Below, piece after piece: positions 17,567 to 25,727 of a DNA stretch of 64,000 nt (the stretch's first letter is position 1; each line of letters opens with the position of its first letter). Source of the DNA: Ch67 sp041395845 (GTDB lineage: Bacteria; Pseudomonadota; Gammaproteobacteria; Pseudomonadales; Ketobacteraceae); NCBI GenBank assembly GCA_041395845.1, contig JAWKZS010000014.1, forward strand, positions 1 through 64,000, given 5' to 3'. Both the position numbers and the translations under genes were made by a program. The notes under the pieces are model-generated. The model did not search any database and had not been told where the DNA came from. It worked only from the letters and a program-made list of their open reading frames with translations.

Positions 17567-18433
17567 ATGAGCAATAGCTGGATAGAGAAAATCCTGCCCA
17601 GTGTGGGAAGAGGGGGCAACAAGAAAAGCAACATCCCCGAAGGATTGTGGCGCAAGTGTGCCAAGTGCGGTGCTTTTCTCTATCGGCCTGAGCTGGAAGT
17701 CAATCTCGACGTCTGCCCCAAGTGTGATCACCACATGCGCCTCAACGCGCGCCGGCGGCTGGACTGGTTTCTGGATGCCGAAGGGCGTCAGGAAATCGCG
17801 GCGGATCTGGCGCCGGTTGATCGACTGAAGTTCAAGGACAGCAAAAAGTACAAGGATCGTCTGGCCGGTGCCCAAAAAGGTACTGGTGAAAACGATGCGC
17901 TGATTGTGATGAAAGGTACGGTCAACCAGTATCCAGTCGTGGCGTCGGCGTTTGAGTTCGAGTTCCTCGGTGGCTCCATGGGTTCCATCGTGGGTGAGAA
18001 ATTTGTTCGCGGTGTCAATGCAGCGATCGAAGTGCGTACCCCTTATGTGTGTTTCTCTGCCAGTGGCGGTGCGCGCATGCAGGAAGCCCTGTTCTCGCTG
18101 ATGCAGATGGCCAAGACCAGCGCTGCCCTGGAAAAACTCAAGGAAGCGCGTCTGCCGTTCATTTCGGTTCTGACTGACCCGGTTTATGGTGGCGTATCGG
18201 CAAGCCTGGCCATGCTGGGCGATATCAACATTGCCGAGCCCAACGCGCTGATCGGTTTCGCCGGCCCGCGGGTGATCGAGCAGACCGTGCGACAGAAACT
18301 GCCGGAAGGCTTCCAGCGCAGCGAATTCCTGCTTGAGCACGGTGCAATTGATATGATCGTCCACCGCAGCGAACTGAAGGACACTCTCCAGCGCCTGATG
18401 GCCAAACTGCTGCCTGCCCAGAACGCCGCCTGA
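17567..18433 (+). CDS. accD: Acetyl-CoA carboxylase carboxyltransferase, beta subunit
   Basis: With AccA it transfers the carboxyl group from biotin to acetyl-CoA, the first step of fatty acid synthesis. The 288 residues start with a C4 zinc ribbon (CAKCGAFLYRP ... CPKC, near residues 27-49). The crotonase-fold region SASGGARMQEALFSLMQMAK is near residue 164. It is followed at once by folC through TGATG at 18431-18435, a common accD-folC pairing. Confidence 0.97.
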   Translation: MSNSWIEKILPSVGRGGNKKSNIPEGLWRKCAKCGAFLYRPELEVNLDVCPKCDHHMRLNARRRLDWFLDAEGRQEIAADLAPVDRLKFKDSKKYKDRLAGAQKGTGENDALIVMKGTVNQYPVVASAFEFEFLGGSMGSIVGEKFVRGVNAAIEVRTPYVCFSASGGARMQEALFSLMQMAKTSAALEKLKEARLPFISVLTDPVYGGVSASLAMLGDINIAEPNALIGFAGPRVIEQTVRQKLPEGFQRSEFLLEHGAIDMIVHRSELKDTLQRLMAKLLPAQNAA

Positions 18434-19698
18434 TGACACTGAACGACTGGCTGCACCGTCTGGAGCGCCTGCACTACAAAGCCATTGATATGGGATTGGA
18501 GCGGGTGAGCCAGGTGGCGCAGCGGTTGGATCTGCTGTCGGATTTGCCCTTCATCTTTACCGTGGGCGGTACCAACGGCAAAGGCTCTACGGTTGCTTTC
18601 CTTGAGTCTGTGCTGCTTGCCCACGGTTATCGCGTTGGCGTTTACACCTCACCGCACCTGATCGATTTCAACGAGCGCGTACGAATTGACGGCATGCAAT
18701 GCGATGATGCCGCGCTGATTGCGGCGTTCGAACAGATCGAGGCGCAGCGTGGCGACGTCAGCCTTACCTATTTCGAGTTCACTACCCTCGCGGCCATGCT
18801 GGTATTCAAGCAGCGCGGGCTGGATGTACTGGTGCTTGAAGTAGGGCTTGGTGGTCGTCTGGATGCGGTCAATATCTGGGATGCTGATATTGCGATGGTG
18901 ACTTCCATCGATCTCGATCATCAGCAGTTCCTGGGCGATACTCGGGAGAAGATCGGCCTGGAGAAAATCGGCATTGGCCGGGCCGCTCGCCCCTTGCTGA
19001 TGGGGGAGCCGGATGCGCCTGAGTTGGTGCTGAATGCAGCCCGCTCGCTGGGTTGTCGACTGTTGCAGATCGGCGTGGAATTCGCCGGTGAACAGGGTGA
19101 AGCGGGGCGCTGGCAGTTTCGCGGGCTGGATACCGCAGGGGCCGCGGTGCGCCGGCAGGATCTGCCGCCAACCCATTTGTATTGGCGTAATGCGGTGGTT
19201 GCCTTGCAGGCGCTGCTCTTGTCCCCTTTCCGTCTGGAGCCAGGACTGACCGCGTCCAGTCTGGCGTCCGCCGCCCTGACGGGGCGACAGCAGATCGTAC
19301 AGCAGGATCCGGCGGTGATGCTGGATGTCGGCCACAATCCCCACGCGGCGGCACATCTGGCCAAATCGCTGGTCAGGTCTGGTTACCGTCATGTGCACTG
19401 CGTGATTGGCATGTTGGGAGACAAAGCCGTTGCCGACACCCTGGTGGAGTTGCTGCCCGCCGTTGATCGCTGGTATCCCGCCACCCTGGCAGGCCCCCGC
19501 GGGCTAGCCGGAGAATCGATTGCGTCGACACTTCTGGATGCCGGAGCCCTCACAGTGGCTGCCGCAGCGTCGCCACGCCAGGCATATCGCGCTGCATTCA
19601 GCGAAGCCGGAAAAGAAGATCTGATTTTGGTCTTTGGCTCCTTCTATACCGTGGCAGACGTTATACAATACCGCAGGTCCATGTCTGCCAAAGGGTGA
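18433..19698 (+). CDS. folC: Bifunctional dihydrofolate synthase / folylpolyglutamate synthase
   Basis: A Mur-ligase-family ATP enzyme that adds glutamate to dihydropteroate and to folates. The 421 residues have the P-loop TVGGTNGKGSTVAFLE near residues 38-53, YTSPHLIDFNERVRIDG near residue 72, and the C-terminal ligase motif DVGHNPHAAAHL near residue 298. The start ATG overlaps the accD stop. A divisome-type SPOR gene begins 7 bases after it. Confidence 0.95.
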   Translation: MTLNDWLHRLERLHYKAIDMGLERVSQVAQRLDLLSDLPFIFTVGGTNGKGSTVAFLESVLLAHGYRVGVYTSPHLIDFNERVRIDGMQCDDAALIAAFEQIEAQRGDVSLTYFEFTTLAAMLVFKQRGLDVLVLEVGLGGRLDAVNIWDADIAMVTSIDLDHQQFLGDTREKIGLEKIGIGRAARPLLMGEPDAPELVLNAARSLGCRLLQIGVEFAGEQGEAGRWQFRGLDTAGAAVRRQDLPPTHLYWRNAVVALQALLLSPFRLEPGLTASSLASAALTGRQQIVQQDPAVMLDVGHNPHAAAHLAKSLVRSGYRHVHCVIGMLGDKAVADTLVELLPAVDRWYPATLAGPRGLAGESIASTLLDAGALTVAAAASPRQAYRAAFSEAGKEDLILVFGSFYTVADVIQYRRSMSAKG

Positions 19699-19705
19699 TT
19701 CCATC

Positions 19706-20350
19706 TTGGAACAGAATCTCAAGCAACGTCTGGTGGGTGCGGTGGTGCTGATTTCACTGGCGGTGATCTTTTTACCGCTGGTGTTCGATGGGCAGCAGCA
19801 GCGCATTGATACCGCGCCCTACGCGATACCGGAAAAGCCCGTTATCAGTATTGTCGCGCCTGACGTCAAGCCGCTGGAGCAGGCGGTGGCCGAGCATGTC
19901 CAAGCGGTCTCGGCGGTGCAAGCTGACAAGGCAGCGCAGGAAAGCCAGGGCGATCAGTTTGATCACCAGCCTGTGTCAGTTGCTCCGTCGGAGGAAAGTC
20001 CCGCAGTCGCCAGCGCGTCGCCCGACAAGGCGACGGAAGCGTATCTGGTGCAAGAAAAGAAGGTAGATCAGGAGCTGCAAGGCAAGCCGGTGGAGCAGAC
20101 GGTCGACCTGGCGGAAGCCTGGATGATCCAGGTCGGTGCATTCTCCAGCCGTGATAATGCCATGGGGCTGCAAGACAAACTCAAGGCAGGCGGCTATCCC
20201 GCCTTCGTGCGGACCAGCAAGGGCGCTTCCTCGACCCTTTACAAGGTTTACGTTGGTCCAGAGATCCGTCGCGCCCATCTGGAATCACAGAAAGCCGAGC
20301 TGGAAGCCAAATTCAAACTCAAGGCACTGATTCTCAAGTACATTCCTTGA
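19706..20350 (+). CDS. SPOR-domain inner-membrane protein (DedD-like)
   Basis: A 214-residue bitopic protein. A short cytoplasmic start EQNLKQRLVGA leads into one transmembrane helix near residues 10-27, then a low-complexity periplasmic linker. A C-terminal SPOR domain runs from about residue 137 (WMIQVGAFSSRDNAMGLQ) to the end. SPOR domains bind denuded glycan at the division septum, so a role near the divisome is likely. The start is taken as TTG 19706, about 10 bases after AAAGGG, because the frame from 19634 overlaps folC with unrelated residues. Position between folC and cvpA matches DedD homologues. Confidence 0.9.
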   Translation: MEQNLKQRLVGAVVLISLAVIFLPLVFDGQQQRIDTAPYAIPEKPVISIVAPDVKPLEQAVAEHVQAVSAVQADKAAQESQGDQFDHQPVSVAPSEESPAVASASPDKATEAYLVQEKKVDQELQGKPVEQTVDLAEAWMIQVGAFSSRDNAMGLQDKLKAGGYPAFVRTSKGASSTLYKVYVGPEIRRAHLESQKAELEAKFKLKALILKYIP

Positions 20351-20435
20351 ACAGATCAGCGTAGGCATTTAGTGTGGCATTTGGTAGAATGCGCGCTCTT
20401 TCTTCCAGTCCAGCAGGCGCGGTCAGTCCGGTAAG

Positions 20436-20936
20436 ATGAATATTGCCGATTACGTGATTTTAGGCACCATCGCGGTTTCCATGATCGTCAGTCTGATGCG
20501 CGGCTTCACAGTCGAGGCTCTGTCGCTGGTTACCTGGGTCGCTGCCTTCGTGGTGGCCCGTCTGTTCAGTCTTCCCATGGCGGTGTTTATTGCCGATTTC
20601 ATTGATCCGCCGTCTGCCCGGCAGCCGCTGGCGTTCGTTGCGCTGTTTGTGATGACCCTGATTGTGGGTGCGCTGGTTCGGCACCTGGTCAAAGAAGTGG
20701 TAAATGCCACAGGGCTGTCCGGTACCGACCGGGCTCTGGGTACGGTTTTTGGCGCGCTGCGGGGTGCCTTGCTGGTCGTGGTGGCGCTCGCGGTATTGTC
20801 TCGCACGACCCAGATGCCAGGTGATCCCTGGTGGCAGCAATCTGTAATGATCCCCCATTTCCTGCTGGTTGAAACATGGACAGCCGAGGTGGGGCGGGAA
20901 CTCTGGGACAAGATCATGGCGATCGGTTCGCGCTAG
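20436..20936 (+). CDS. cvpA: CvpA family inner-membrane protein
   Basis: A 166-residue protein with about four hydrophobic helices, named for its need in colicin V production and usually found just before purF, as here. It begins MNIADYVILGTIAVSMIVSLMRG in two overlapping parts, typical of the family, with a conserved RGFTVEAL turn near residues 22-29. The molecular role is unclear; later work links the family to envelope and bile stress. purF starts 58 bases after its stop. Confidence 0.93.
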   Translation: MNIADYVILGTIAVSMIVSLMRGFTVEALSLVTWVAAFVVARLFSLPMAVFIADFIDPPSARQPLAFVALFVMTLIVGALVRHLVKEVVNATGLSGTDRALGTVFGALRGALLVVVALAVLSRTTQMPGDPWWQQSVMIPHFLLVETWTAEVGRELWDKIMAIGSR

Positions 20937-20994
20937 GCGAATTGCGCTATCATTGTCATTCTTTCATGCACGCGACGTATCGAGGTAAAGGCGA

Positions 20995-22515
20995 ATGTGC
21001 GGAATAGTCGGCATCGTAGGCCGCTCCAATGTGAATCAAGCCCTGTATGATGCGCTTACCGTCCTCCAGCACCGTGGCCAGGACGCCGCCGGTATCGTAA
21101 CCTGCGATCAGGACAAGCTGTTCCTGCGCAAGGACAATGGCATGGTGCGGGATGTTTTCCGTTCCCGCCACATGCGTCGCCTGCAGGGGAACATGGGGAT
21201 CGCTCACGTCCGCTACCCGACCGCCGGCTCCTCCAGTTCGGCCGAGGCCCAGCCGTTCTATGTGAATTCTCCCTACGGCATTACCCTGGCCCATAACGGC
21301 AACCTGACCAATGCCCATGAGATCGGCGAGGATCTGTATAAAACCGATCTGCGCCATATCAACACCAACTCGGATTCCGAGGTGCTGCTGAACATCTTTG
21401 CCCACGAGCTTCAGGTGCTGGGCAAGCTGGTGCCGACCGAAGAAGATATTTTCACTGCTGTGAGCGCGGTGCATCGTCGCTGCAAGGGCGCCTATGCGGT
21501 GGTATCGATGATCACCGGTTACGGCATTGTCGGCTTTCGCGACCCGTATGGGATTCGTCCGCTGTGTTTTGGTGAGCGTGAAACCGAGTCCGGTGTGGAA
21601 TACATGCTGGCGTCGGAAAGCGTTGCGCTGCAGGCGCTCGGCTTCCAGCTGATTCGTGATGTGCTGCCCGGTGAAGCGGTGTACATCAATACCGAAGGCC
21701 AGCTGTTTACCCGCCAGTGCGCAACAGGTCCCGTTTACCGTCCGTGCATTTTCGAACACGTCTACCTGGCGCGGCCGGATTCCATCATGGACGGCATTTC
21801 TGTCTATAAAGCCCGTCTGCGCATGGGCGAAAAGTTGGCGGAAAAAATCCGTCGCGTGTGGCCGGATCATGATATCGATGTGGTCATTCCGATTCCGGAT
21901 ACCAGCCGTACATCGGCGTTGCAGCTGGCCAATATTCTGGGCGTTAAATACCGCGAAGGGTTCATCAAGAACCGTTATATCGGTCGTACCTTCATCATGC
22001 CCGGCCAGAGCGAGCGCAAGAAATCCGTGCGCCAGAAACTGAATGCGATCGAGTTGGAATTCCAGGGCAAAAATGTGCTGCTGGTGGATGACTCCATCGT
22101 GCGTGGTACCACCTGTAACCAGATCATCGAAATGGCGCGGGAAGCGGGAGCGAAGAAGGTTTACTTCGCGTCTGCAGCGCCCGAAGTGACCTATCCCAAC
22201 GTGTATGGCATTGACATGCCGGCGGCGTCTGAACTGATTGCCCACGGCCGCACGGTGGAAGAAGTCCGCGACATTATCGGTGCCGACTGGCTGGTGTATC
22301 AGGATCTGTCGGACCTGATTGCCGCGGCCCGTGAAGGCAATCCGAAAATCGAGGCGTTCGATTGTTCGGTCTTCAATGGTGAATACGTGACTGGCGATAT
22401 CGATGCTGCCTATCTGACCCGTCTGGAGCGAATGCGTAACGACAGCGCCAAAGGTAAAAAGGGTTCGCTGCAACTGCTGAACGATGAGAGCATCGATCTG
22501 CACAACGCCAATTGA
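20995..22515 (+). CDS. purF: Amidophosphoribosyltransferase
   Basis: Catalyses the first committed purine step, phosphoribosylamine from PRPP and glutamine. The 506 residues begin MCGIVGIVG with Cys2 as the Ntn nucleophile and no propeptide. LQHRGQDAAGI follows near residue 26, and the PRPP-binding motif VLLVDDSIVRGTT is near residue 362. It is paired with cvpA, as in most gammaproteobacteria. No clear PurR-type operator was found in the upstream 58 bases. Confidence 0.97.
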   Translation: MCGIVGIVGRSNVNQALYDALTVLQHRGQDAAGIVTCDQDKLFLRKDNGMVRDVFRSRHMRRLQGNMGIAHVRYPTAGSSSSAEAQPFYVNSPYGITLAHNGNLTNAHEIGEDLYKTDLRHINTNSDSEVLLNIFAHELQVLGKLVPTEEDIFTAVSAVHRRCKGAYAVVSMITGYGIVGFRDPYGIRPLCFGERETESGVEYMLASESVALQALGFQLIRDVLPGEAVYINTEGQLFTRQCATGPVYRPCIFEHVYLARPDSIMDGISVYKARLRMGEKLAEKIRRVWPDHDIDVVIPIPDTSRTSALQLANILGVKYREGFIKNRYIGRTFIMPGQSERKKSVRQKLNAIELEFQGKNVLLVDDSIVRGTTCNQIIEMAREAGAKKVYFASAAPEVTYPNVYGIDMPAASELIAHGRTVEEVRDIIGADWLVYQDLSDLIAAAREGNPKIEAFDCSVFNGEYVTGDIDAAYLTRLERMRNDSAKGKKGSLQLLNDESIDLHNAN

Positions 22516-22560
22516 GCCGCATCTCCCGCTGCGGTTCTTCGCGACAGATATGGTTTAGTC

Positions 22561-23760
22561 ATGACATTTGATTTCAACGACGACGATCCGCTGCACATTG
22601 AAACTCTGGCCATTCGCGCCGGCCAGTTGCGCACGGATCATGGTTCCCACGGGGAACCGATCTTCACGACCTCCAGCTTTGTATTCAATAGCGCGGCCCA
22701 GGCGGCTGCGCGTTTTGGTGGCAAGGAGGAGGGTTTTATTTATTCCCGTTTCTCCAATCCCACGGTCAGTTCTTTTGAAGCCAAGCTGGCTGCGATGGAA
22801 GGCGCCGAGCGGTGTGTGGCAACCTCGTCCGGTATGTCAGCGATCCTCTCGACAGTGATGGCGCTGCTGCAGTCCGGCGACGAGGTGGTGTGCTCGCGCG
22901 GGGTGTTCGGCACCACCAATGTGCTGTTCGAGAAATACCTGAAGAAGTTTGGCGTCAAGACTACGTTTGTCAGTCTCACCGATCTTGCGCAATGGCAGGC
23001 TGCGATCACGCCGCAGACCCGGATGCTGTTTCTGGAAACGCCGTCGAATCCGTTGAGCGAGATTGCCGATCTGACCGCGCTGTCCAAGCTGGCGAAATCA
23101 AGCAATGCGCTGCTGGTGGTGGATAACTGCTTCTGCACGCCCGCATTGCAGCGTCCGTTGGAATGGGGCGCCGATATCGTGGTCCATTCCGCCACCAAGT
23201 TTCTCGATGGACAGGGCCGCTGTATCGGCGGGGCGGTCTGTGGCAGCAAAGTGTTGATGGATGAGGTCTACGGCTTTCTGCGTTCTGCGGGCCCGACGTT
23301 GAGTCCGTTCAATGCGTGGGTGTTTCTGAAAGGTCTGGAAACCCTGAGTCTGCGGATGCAGGCGCATAGCGCCAACGCATTGCGCCTTGCGGATTGGCTG
23401 GAACAGCATCCGGCAGTCGAGAAGGTTTTTTATGCCGGTCTGCCAACCCATCCGCAACATCTGCTGGCGCGCAAGCAGCAGGATGCGTTTGGTGGTGTGG
23501 TGTCGTTCCGGGTAAAAGGCGGACGCGAGGAAGCCTGGCGGGTTATCGACAATACCCGGCTGCTTTCCATTACGGCCAATCTGGGGGATACCAAAACCAC
23601 GATCACCCATCCGGCGACGACGACCCATGGGCGCCTGTCAGATGCCGACAAAGCCAGTGCGGGTATTACGGAAAATCTGATCCGTGTAGCGGTTGGTCTC
23701 GAGCACATCGACGATATCAAGCGTGACCTGGCCCGCGGATTGGCGCTGATTTCCACCTAG
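22561..23760 (+). CDS. metZ: O-succinylhomoserine sulfhydrylase
   Basis: A PLP-dependent Cys/Met-metabolism enzyme that makes homocysteine directly from O-succinylhomoserine and sulfide. The 399 residues have the PLP lysine in HSATKFLDGQGRCIGG near residue 209, YSRFSNPTVSSFE near residue 60, and SSGMSAI near residue 84. Placement immediately after purF matches metZ of Pseudomonas. Cystathionine gamma-synthase (MetB) is the close alternative; synteny favours MetZ. Confidence 0.9.
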   Translation: MTFDFNDDDPLHIETLAIRAGQLRTDHGSHGEPIFTTSSFVFNSAAQAAARFGGKEEGFIYSRFSNPTVSSFEAKLAAMEGAERCVATSSGMSAILSTVMALLQSGDEVVCSRGVFGTTNVLFEKYLKKFGVKTTFVSLTDLAQWQAAITPQTRMLFLETPSNPLSEIADLTALSKLAKSSNALLVVDNCFCTPALQRPLEWGADIVVHSATKFLDGQGRCIGGAVCGSKVLMDEVYGFLRSAGPTLSPFNAWVFLKGLETLSLRMQAHSANALRLADWLEQHPAVEKVFYAGLPTHPQHLLARKQQDAFGGVVSFRVKGGREEAWRVIDNTRLLSITANLGDTKTTITHPATTTHGRLSDADKASAGITENLIRVAVGLEHIDDIKRDLARGLALIST

Positions 23761-23830
23761 ACGCGGTTTTCTCCAGTCGTATCCGGGCTAGAATGAATCA
23801 ATCAACTGTCTGGAACGCTGGAGGAATCGG

Positions 23831-24760
23831 GTGTCTCAACCGATTATCGATCGCCTCGTAAAAGGCCTGGGTGTGATTCTGCTGGGCAAGGAGCCGCAGA
23901 TCCGGCTTGCCCTGTCCTGCATGCTTGCCCGTGGGCACCTGCTACTCGAAGATCTGCCCGGCATGGGTAAAACTACTCTGTCTCATGCGCTTGCCAAGGT
24001 GCTGGGGCTCAGCTATCAGCGCATCCAGTTTACCAGTGATCTTCTGCCTGCCGATATTCTCGGTACGACGCTGTTCAATCCTGGCGACTCGCAGTTTGAG
24101 TTTCGCAAGGGTCCGATTTTTTCCGAAGTGTTGCTGGCGGATGAAATCAATCGCGCTACACCGAAAACCCAGGGCGCGTTACTGGAGGCGATGGAAGAGC
24201 GCCAGGTCACCATCGAAGGCGTCAGTCATGCGCTGCCAGAGCAATTTTTTGTCATTGCCACCCAGAATCCCGTGACCCAGATGGGTACGTTTCCCTTACC
24301 GGAATCCCAGCTCGATCGTTTCCTGATGCGGCTGAGTCTGGGCTATCCCGATCCCAAGGTGGAGCGTGAACTGCTGAAAGGCAAGAATCCCCGCGAGGAA
24401 CTCGAAACCCTGCAGCCAGTGGTTACTCGCGAAGAGCTGCTGCAGCTGCAAAAGCAGGTGAGCGGGGTGCATGTGTCGGATGCGCTGCTGGATTATGTGC
24501 AGCGCATTCTTGCGTACACGCGGGAATCCAGTCATTTCGTCGTAGGATTGTCGCCGCGGGCGGGCATGGCGTTGATCCGCAGTGCAAAGGCGCTGGCGCT
24601 GGTGGCAGGGCGTCAGCATGTTATTCCCGAAGATGTGCAGGCAGTGCTTGGGCCCGTGGCAGAGCATCGCTTGAGTGGAGCCCGTGACGTGACGGGCCAC
24701 GAAGGCCAGCGTCTGGTGGATCACGTATTGAAAGAGGTCAATGTCATTGCCACGCGCTGA
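23831..24760 (+). CDS. MoxR-family AAA+ ATPase
   Basis: A 309-residue ATPase starting at GTG 23831. Walker A is in DLPGMGKTTLSHALAK near residues 39-54, Walker B in LLADEINRATPKTQGALLEAMEER near residue 102, and the sensor in ATQNPVTQMGTFPLPESQLDRF near residue 143. MoxR proteins act as chaperone-like ATPases, often with DUF58 or VWA partners. Here the DUF58 gene overlaps its end by 20 bases and a transglutaminase gene follows, a widespread three-gene cassette. The client protein is unknown. Confidence 0.95.
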   Translation: MSQPIIDRLVKGLGVILLGKEPQIRLALSCMLARGHLLLEDLPGMGKTTLSHALAKVLGLSYQRIQFTSDLLPADILGTTLFNPGDSQFEFRKGPIFSEVLLADEINRATPKTQGALLEAMEERQVTIEGVSHALPEQFFVIATQNPVTQMGTFPLPESQLDRFLMRLSLGYPDPKVERELLKGKNPREELETLQPVVTREELLQLQKQVSGVHVSDALLDYVQRILAYTRESSHFVVGLSPRAGMALIRSAKALALVAGRQHVIPEDVQAVLGPVAEHRLSGARDVTGHEGQRLVDHVLKEVNVIATR

Positions 24761-25718
24761 GCCATGGTTCGGATTTCTGGTCAACCCTGTTCGCAGGCGT
24801 TGGGCGGCGTGGCTGGATCGAAGAATTCCCTCGACCCGCCACGTGGTGCTCGACCAGAAGCGCATTTTCATTTTTCCGACCCGCATGGGATTTGGTTTCC
24901 TGCTGACGGCATTCCTGCTGTTCCTGGCAGGCGTCAATTACGACAATAGCCTGATACTGAATTTCAGCTTCTTTCTCGGCAGTCTGTTTGTCGTCACGAT
25001 CCTGCAGACGTTTTCGAATCTGTCCGGTCTGGTGATTGCGGCCGCTCATACCGAGCCCGCGTTTGCCGGTGGTGAAGCCCGCTTCAATCTCTACCTGGGA
25101 AAATCCCGCAAGCGGGATCACTGTGCAGTGCAGTTGCGGTGGTACGATTTCGAGAGTGATGGACATAATTTGCTGGAAGCAGAAAAAATTCCGGCGCAGA
25201 TGCTGATCAAGGTGAACAAGCGGGGCGTGTTCAGACCGGGGCGTCTCTATGTGACATCGGTATATCCCCTGGGCCTGGTGCGCGCCTGGACCTGGATTGC
25301 GCTGGATATGGAATGCCTGGTCTTTCCCAAGCCGATAGCCTGTGAAATGTCGACCGGCAACAATGGTTCCACCGCGGAAGGCAAGGTCGTTGTTCCCGAT
25401 GGCAAAGACGACTTTGACAGTCTGCGGATGTATCAGGAGACGGATCCGTTGAGTACCGTGGACTGGAAAGCATTCGCACGCACGCAGCAGATGTATACCA
25501 AGCGTTTTCACGGCCTGCAATCCGATGTCCGCTGGCTGTCGTGGGATGTGATGCCGGCGAGCAATGTGGAACTGAAACTCTCTCAATTGTGTTACTGGGT
25601 GATGGAGTATTCGCGCAAAAACATGGTATTTGGTCTGCGACTTCCCGGGCGGGTGCTGGAGCCCGAATCCGGACCTGAACATCAGCGGCGCTGTCTGGAA
25701 GCGCTGGCCCGGTTTTAG
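24741..25718 (+). CDS. DUF58 domain protein
   Basis: A 325-residue protein with two hydrophobic segments near residues 50-90 and a soluble C-terminal part. That part carries the DUF58 hallmark region around DDFDSLRMYQETDPLSTVDW (near residue 221) and KRFHGL. DUF58 proteins are paired with MoxR ATPases and have a partial VWA-like fold. The ATG overlaps the moxR end by 20 bases, and the stop lies 9 bases before the transglutaminase gene. Function beyond the cassette is not known. Confidence 0.88.
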   Translation: MSLPRAEPWFGFLVNPVRRRWAAWLDRRIPSTRHVVLDQKRIFIFPTRMGFGFLLTAFLLFLAGVNYDNSLILNFSFFLGSLFVVTILQTFSNLSGLVIAAAHTEPAFAGGEARFNLYLGKSRKRDHCAVQLRWYDFESDGHNLLEAEKIPAQMLIKVNKRGVFRPGRLYVTSVYPLGLVRAWTWIALDMECLVFPKPIACEMSTGNNGSTAEGKVVVPDGKDDFDSLRMYQETDPLSTVDWKAFARTQQMYTKRFHGLQSDVRWLSWDVMPASNVELKLSQLCYWVMEYSRKNMVFGLRLPGRVLEPESGPEHQRRCLEALARF

Positions 25719-25727
25719 GAGCAGGCC

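Noticed and set aside
16694..18439. 581-codon minus-strand open frame across trpA and accD
   Set aside because: It lies fully antisense to two clear genes, has no recognisable domain, and its length follows from the GC-skewed codon use of the real strand. The same applies to the long antisense frames opposite leuC (6171-7652), purF (20956-22503), tig (39344-41011) and leuB (8353-9795).
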